This document shows, piece by piece, positions 6,059 to 9,364 of a stretch of 9,364 nt of DNA. The notes beneath the pieces were generated by a model, which was not told the DNA's origin, did not search any database, and saw only the letters and a program-made list of their open reading frames with translations. The DNA comes from Gallionellaceae bacterium (lineage in GTDB: Bacteria > Pseudomonadota > Gammaproteobacteria > Burkholderiales > Gallionellaceae): NCBI GenBank assembly GCA_030646595.1, contig JAUSKS010000254.1:1-9364 (forward strand), given 5' to 3'. The position numbers and the translations under genes are program-made. Numbering within the stretch: position 1 is the first letter of the stretch; each line of letters begins with the position of its first letter.

Positions 6059-7270
6059 TTATACTTTGGCAGTAGTGGCAGTGACGGAACCCCAGGTAGT
6101 GCGCCAGCGTTTTTTAACGCTCAGCAATCCGACCATGGCAACAATTGCCAAGCCCGCAAAAATCAGCAATCCGGTCTGGTAATTGCCAGTGATCTGCTTG
6201 GAATATCCCAAGCTGGAGGCCAGATAAAATCCGCCCACACCGCCCGCCATGCCCACCAAGCCGGTCATTACGCCGATCTCCTTGCGGAAGCGTTGCGGCA
6301 CCAGTTGAAATACGGCACCGTTACCCAAGCCCAGCGCCAGCATCGCGGAAATTACCACCGCCAGGCCAACATAAGCGTGTTGCAGGCCGAAGCTGAGAAT
6401 AAACAATGAAAGCGCAGCCAGAGTATACATGGCTAACAAAGTCCGTATGCCACCGATGCGGTCAGCAATGTTGCCGCCTATAGGACGTACCAGCGAGCCG
6501 GCAAATACACAAGCAGCGGTGAAGTAGCCAGCGATGACCGGCGACATGGCATATTGGTCATGAAAATAGAGCGTCAGCGAGGAGGCCATGCCCACGAACC
6601 CGCCAAAGGTGACGCTGTAGAAAAACATGAACCACCACGCGTCCTTGTCCTTGAGCACACTTAGATACTGATGCAGTGATTTGCTGGGCGGACATTCCGG
6701 GCTATCCTTGGCGAAGAGTAAATAAACCACGAAGGCAATGGATAAGGGAATGAGCGCCAGTCCGAACACATTATTCCAGCCGAAAGCAACTGCCAGGCCG
6801 GGTGCAAATAATGCGGCCAGAGCCGTGCCAGAGTTGCCTGCACCGGCAATGCCCAAAGCAGTGCCCTGATGTTCCGGCGGATACCAGCGTGAGGCTAAGG
6901 GCAATGCCACTGCGAATGAAGCACCGGCCACACCGAGGAATACGCCCAGCAATAACACTTGCTGATAGCTATGCACACCATGTATCCAGGCTAGGGCCAG
7001 CACCACCAACACGATGACCTGGCCTATCAATCCGGCCATTTTAGGTTGCAGGTGATCCACCAGTACGCCCATCATCAAGCGCAACAATGCCCCCGACAGG
7101 ATAGGTGTGGCGACCATCATGCCTTTTTGCGCGGGTGTGAGTTGCAGGTCAGTGGCAATCTGCACCGCCAACGGGCCCAGCAATACCCACACCATAAAGC
7201 TCAGGTCGAAATAAAGAAAGGCGGCGAATAAGGTGGGCCTATGCCCGGCACTCCAAAAACTGCTTTGCAT
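6059..7270 (-). CDS. nasA: MFS nitrate/nitrite transporter (NNP family, NasA/NarK type)
   Basis: Inner-membrane nitrate importer of the nitrate/nitrite porter family, 403 aa and about 12 membrane helices, the usual single-domain length. Diagnostic features: R64 in the second helix and R262 in the later L-V-R-P-I-G-G stretch fit the two arginines that bind nitrate in NarK structures. The first nitrate signature is A-G-x-G-N-S-G at 142-148. The second runs from G-L-G-N-G-A-V (314-320) to V-G-M-A-G-G-V-G-G-F (339-348). The ATG at 7270 has a GAGG site 7 nt upstream. A 188-bp gap separates it from the porin gene and holds a sigma-54-like promoter, so nasA can probably be transcribed from its own start. 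Co-location with molybdenum cofactor genes and no respiratory reductase favours an assimilatory role (NasA) over respiratory NarK. Confidence 0.93.
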   Translation of the reverse strand: MQSSFWSAGHRPTLFAAFLYFDLSFMVWVLLGPLAVQIATDLQLTPAQKGMMVATPILSGALLRLMMGVLVDHLQPKMAGLIGQVIVLVVLALAWIHGVHSYQQVLLLGVFLGVAGASFAVALPLASRWYPPEHQGTALGIAGAGNSGTALAALFAPGLAVAFGWNNVFGLALIPLSIAFVVYLLFAKDSPECPPSKSLHQYLSVLKDKDAWWFMFFYSVTFGGFVGMASSLTLYFHDQYAMSPVIAGYFTAACVFAGSLVRPIGGNIADRIGGIRTLLAMYTLAALSLFILSFGLQHAYVGLAVVISAMLALGLGNGAVFQLVPQRFRKEIGVMTGLVGMAGGVGGFYLASSLGYSKQITGNYQTGLLIFAGLAIVAMVGLLSVKKRWRTTWGSVTATTAKV

Positions 7271-7292
7271 GGTTGATCCTCAAAAATAGTTG

Positions 7293-7307
7293 GGGAAAAT
7301 ATTTCCC
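7293..7307 (-). other. Small hairpin in the predicted nasA leader
   Basis: GGGAAA (7293-7298) and TTTCCC (7302-7307) form a perfect 6-3-6 inverted repeat. It falls at about +4 to +18 of the transcript predicted from the sigma-54 element and ends about 22 nt before the ATG. It could stabilise the 5' end or be a protein site. There is no T-run and no room for a NasT-type double-hairpin antiterminator leader. Confidence 0.35.
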
Positions 7308-7320
7308 ATAACCCTTCTTG

Positions 7321-7336
7321 AGCAACCTTTGTGCCA
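7321..7336 (-). promoter_or_regulatory. Sigma-54 (-24/-12) promoter for nasA
   Basis: The minus strand reads TGGCACAAAGGTTGCT, which fits TGGCACG-N4-TTGCW at all but one defined position, with exactly 10 nt between GG and GC. The predicted start is near 7310, about 40 nt before the nasA ATG. This is the strongest promoter match in the window and implies RpoN with an enhancer-binding protein, most likely NtrC, controlling nasA, the kinase/phosphatase, moaA and mobA. Confidence 0.75.
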
Positions 7337-7412
7337 CCCCGCTGCCAAGCACGAATACAGGGCGTTAGCGGGCATTCCGGCAAATCGATATGGCGAATTG
7401 CCGCCCTCAGTT

Positions 7413-7436
7413 GGTGCATTAAATTTTTAATGCACC
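7413..7436. promoter_or_regulatory. Perfect 11-2-11 palindrome upstream of nasA (operator or RNA hairpin)
   Basis: GGTGCATTAAA (7413-7423) and TTTAATGCACC (7426-7436) are perfect inverted repeats. The site starts 22 bp past the porin stop and lies about 103-126 bp upstream of the predicted nasA start, where sigma-54 enhancers usually sit. The outer hexamers GGTGCA and TGCACC are NtrC half-sites but in reversed order. As RNA it would be a stable hairpin without a T-run, so it is not a standard terminator. Its binding protein cannot be named from the sequence. Confidence 0.55.
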
Positions 7437-7458
7437 TTCAAATAGCCGAGCTCTTTAA

Positions 7459-8883
7459 TTAAAACTTCGCTTCCGCCCATAACCAGAATTTGTTGGTGTC
7501 TACACGAGCAGGCGCACTGCTGCTGTTAAAACGCCCATACTTGGCACCGAGCAGGTAGTTCTTGGTAAAGCTTTTTGTGGCGACCAGATTCCACTCTGTT
7601 CCCAATTTGCTGCTGTCGGTAGCCGCGCGGAAATCGTGATACACAGCGCCGAATTTTATGTCAGCCAGCGTGGTTCCGGCTGACAGATAAGTATCTTTCA
7701 GGCCGGTCGCAGGTGTAGTCAGAAACATGTCCACCCATCCGTTAAATGCATGGAGCGTGGCTAATGGTGTCGAGAACGCTTTGGTGCCAGTGCTGCCCAA
7801 CACTTCATAGCCGAGTTTGAATTCAGCGCTCTTGATATCCACTCCGCCTTCAAGAAAAGTGTAGTGAACGCGATAGATAGACGGGTTATCCTTATAATTG
7901 GCCTGGCTGGCATATTCCGCGGTATACAACAGATCATTGCTACCCATCGGAGTGCTGCCCTTCATGCGCAGGCCGTAGGTCTTGGTGGAGTTGGCATAGT
8001 TGGCGGCAGGCAAGTCATAGTCCAGAAAATAACCGTAGCCCACCAGCTCGGCGGGAGCCCAGCCTTTGTAATTAATGTTGAAGATTGGGGATTTCATTTT
8101 GTGATTGCCAGCAGCAGCACCTGAGGAGGCCAGCGCATTGTCGCTGAACACACGATTCACGTTGCTTATATAGCCCGCGGTAATTTTGGTGTCCGGCAAG
8201 AAATCATTCACAACAGTAAAGGCATCGTAGGTTTGTTCATTTTGACGCCACCCTACATTGCCGATAAAACGCGCATTGTCCAATATCAGCCGCTGACGAC
8301 CCCACTTCAGCGTAGTTCTGGAATCAAGCTCCTTGTAGCTTAGATAAGCCTGGTTCATCTCGGTAAATTCCGGGTCTGCGACCACGGCATAACTGGTTTT
8401 GCCATTGGCCTTGCTATCGTAATTTCCGCCGCCCAGCGTCTTTAACGCCTCCGCTTCCACCAGCACAGCAAAGCTCTTGAACGTGGCTGTTTCATAACCA
8501 AAGCGCAGGCGCACGGTAGAAGCATTGGCATAGTTAGGCGCGGTGACCTTGCCCGGATTACGTACACCTTCATAACGATATTGCACATTGGCGAAATCCT
8601 TGCCGCCGGTTAATGCTTCGGTAATGGTTTCGGCAGCGCGCGCCTCTGGAGTAAGTACCAGCAATGCAAATGCAGTGAATACTGCATACAGTTGTTGCAC
8701 AAATCGGGATTGTCTATTAGCGCCAATCTTGCTCCTTCCCCCTTGCAGGGGGAAGGTCGGGATGGGGGTAGAACAATGGAAAAGTAGCATTTCTACCCCC
8801 ACCCTGGCCCTCCCCCTGCAAGGGGGAGGGGAGGCTGTGGCTACCGGATTATTTGGGACTAAAGTATTGCTAAAATATTTCAT
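7459..8883 (-). CDS. Outer-membrane porin of the nitrate uptake operon (Alginate_exp-like beta-barrel) with a repeat-extended signal peptide
   Basis: A 474-residue protein probably forming an outer-membrane channel for nitrate or other anions entering the periplasm. The ATG at 8883 has a GGAG site 7 nt upstream and follows the ABC ATPase stop by 27 bp, so the two are co-transcribed. Residues 65-77 form the hydrophobic core of a signal peptide, with cleavage near A81-R-A83. The mature ~390 residues alternate polar and aromatic beta-strands (e.g. TTLKWGRQRLILDNARF) and end in A-E-A-K-F, the terminal aromatic of outer-membrane barrels. The style fits the alginate-export-like porin family often seen beside nitrate transporters; substrate is inferred from context. 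Oddity: residues about 17-51 are encoded by an inserted REP-like element, leaving an abnormally long, Pro/Gly-rich stretch before the hydrophobic core. M32, inside that element, is an alternative start. Confidence 0.82.
   Translation of the reverse strand: MKYFSNTLVPNNPVATASPPPCRGRARVGVEMLLFHCSTPIPTFPLQGGRSKIGANRQSRFVQQLYAVFTAFALLVLTPEARAAETITEALTGGKDFANVQYRYEGVRNPGKVTAPNYANASTVRLRFGYETATFKSFAVLVEAEALKTLGGGNYDSKANGKTSYAVVADPEFTEMNQAYLSYKELDSRTTLKWGRQRLILDNARFIGNVGWRQNEQTYDAFTVVNDFLPDTKITAGYISNVNRVFSDNALASSGAAAGNHKMKSPIFNINYKGWAPAELVGYGYFLDYDLPAANYANSTKTYGLRMKGSTPMGSNDLLYTAEYASQANYKDNPSIYRVHYTFLEGGVDIKSAEFKLGYEVLGSTGTKAFSTPLATLHAFNGWVDMFLTTPATGLKDTYLSAGTTLADIKFGAVYHDFRAATDSSKLGTEWNLVATKSFTKNYLLGAKYGRFNSSSAPARVDTNKFWLWAEAKF
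8732..8833. mobile_element. REP/MITE-like double-hairpin element inserted in frame in the porin gene
   Basis: Two arms, 8732-8773 and 8791-8833, are inverted copies around a 17-bp centre; over the inner 31 bp they match at 27 positions. Each arm itself contains a perfect 9-bp hairpin with a 5-nt loop: C-C-T-T-C5 ... G5-A-A-G-G in the left arm and CCCT-C5 ... G5-AGGG in the right. This paired-hairpin layout is that of REP/BIME elements or short non-autonomous MITEs. Its 102 bp equal 34 codons, and the porin frame crosses it without a stop. No clear target-site duplication is seen. Confidence 0.8.
8796..8816 (-). other. G-quadruplex motif on the porin mRNA strand
   Basis: The minus strand carries four G-runs of 5, 3, 3 and 5, with loops of 1 (A), 3 (CCA) and 1 (T), a compact canonical quadruplex pattern. 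It lies within the repeat element, about 67-88 nt into the porin coding region. The G5 run at 8800-8796 is also close upstream of the internal ATG (8790). Confidence 0.55.
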
Positions 8884-8890
8884 GGTATAT

Positions 8891-8894
8891 CTCC
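8891..8894 (-). promoter_or_regulatory. Ribosome binding site that sets the porin start
   Basis: GGAG on the minus strand, 7 nt before the ATG at 8883. It makes the upstream ATG the likely ancestral start even though the signal-peptide core lies more than 60 codons downstream. Confidence 0.65.
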
Positions 8895-8910
8895 AATGAA
8901 TTAAACAAAA

Positions 8911-9364
8911 TTAAACTACTGCTTTCACTTGCTTCTGATACAAAAATCTCAACACCTCTCTGCGCAAATTGTGGAAATGTGCATCGGTCGCCAGTGCCAA
9001 CCGGTCGCGCGGTTTCTCCAGATCAACTTCCAGAATTTCGCCTATGGTTGCTGCCGGTCCGTTGGTCATCATCACGATGCGGTCAGAGAGCAGCACCGCT
9101 TCATCCACATCATGCGTCACCATCACCACCGTGCTATTGGTGGCAGCGACTATTTTCAATAGCTCATCCTGCAAATGGGCGCGCGTTAATGCATCCAGTG
9201 CGCCAAACGGTTCGTCCATCAGCAGCACGTTCGGCTGCATGGACAAGGCGCGCGCGATGCCGACGCGCTGCTTCATGCCGCCTGAAATCTCATTCGGATA
9301 TTTATGTCCGGCGTGATTCAAGCCGACCAAGGCCAAGGCTTCTTCCGTGCGCTGCTTGAGTTGT
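8911..9364 (-). CDS. nrtD: Nitrate ABC transporter ATP-binding protein, NrtD type, C-terminal part (cut by window edge)
   Basis: ATPase subunit that powers nitrate (possibly also nitrite or cyanate) import; 150 codons remain and the N-terminus with Walker A and Q-loop is beyond base 9364. In order, the visible parts are: the ABC signature S-G-G-M-K-Q-R, Walker B V-L-L-M-D-E-P, the D-loop F-G-A-L-D, and the switch histidine in V-M-V-T-H-D. The tail segment S-D-R-I-V-M-M-T-N-G-P, with the E-K-P-R-D-R and F-L-Y-Q-K endings, is typical of the NrtD/CmpD/TauB/SsuB group. The NrtD assignment within that group relies on the nitrate context and the DEAVLLSDRIVMMTNGPAA stretch. The frame stays open to the window edge, so it is a partial gene rather than a start at an internal TTG. 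The porin gene follows 27 bp downstream. Confidence 0.85.
   Translation of the reverse strand, partial: QLKQRTEEALALVGLNHAGHKYPNEISGGMKQRVGIARALSMQPNVLLMDEPFGALDALTRAHLQDELLKIVAATNSTVVMVTHDVDEAVLLSDRIVMMTNGPAATIGEILEVDLEKPRDRLALATDAHFHNLRREVLRFLYQKQVKAVV

Noticed and set aside
7413..7436. NsrR (nitric-oxide repressor) box
   Set aside because: The half-sites look similar (TGCATT), but the distance between them is about 10 bp instead of about 5, so the geometry does not fit.
1..9364. CRISPR array, tRNA/rRNA genes, integrase or phage genes
   Set aside because: No regularly spaced repeats, no cloverleaf or rRNA-like stretches and no recombinase-type proteins were seen; the only mobile-type sequence is the short element in the porin gene.

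Overview
The window comes from a Gram-negative bacterium (outer-membrane porin, periplasmic signal peptides) and holds nitrogen-acquisition genes, all on the minus strand. Gene content and protein style (UrtA/UrtB, NasA, a kinase/phosphatase fusion beside a nitrate transporter, an NrtD-type ATPase) fit a beta- or gammaproteobacterium that assimilates nitrate and urea, possibly a betaproteobacterium of the Nitrosomonadales type. That placement is an inference; there is no rRNA or other marker gene here.

In transcription order (high to low coordinates), the nitrate block comes first. It contains the 3' part of an NrtD-type nitrate ABC ATPase (8911-9364, cut by the window edge), an outer-membrane porin (7459-8883), an MFS nitrate transporter NasA/NarK (6059-7270), a fused PP2C phosphatase-Ser/Thr kinase with a C-terminal membrane anchor (4294-5988 or 6012), moaA (3307-4293) and mobA (2732-3307). 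The last three are packed tightly (TAAATG and TAATG junctions), and a hairpin plus T-run after mobA probably ends the transcript. MoaA and MobA supply molybdenum cofactor, which assimilatory nitrate reductase needs, so the block covers nitrate entry through both membranes plus cofactor supply and a probable regulatory enzyme. The reductase itself is not in the window.

After a 403-bp intergenic region comes the urea block: urtA (1054-2328), a good intrinsic terminator, then urtB (935 to beyond base 1). The terminator probably lets UrtA be made in excess over the permease.

Regulatory signals: a near-consensus sigma-54 element lies upstream of nasA (7321-7336), a second one upstream of urtA (2418-2433), and an NtrC-like box at 2583-2599. 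This suggests nitrogen-limitation control of both blocks. A perfect 11-bp-arm palindrome (7413-7436) lies about 100-125 bp upstream of the predicted nasA start site.

The most unusual feature is a 102-bp REP/MITE-like double-hairpin element (8732-8833) inside the porin gene's signal-peptide region. It is in frame and without stops, so about 34 repeat-encoded residues extend the N-terminus. The same element puts a four-run G-quadruplex motif on the mRNA strand.
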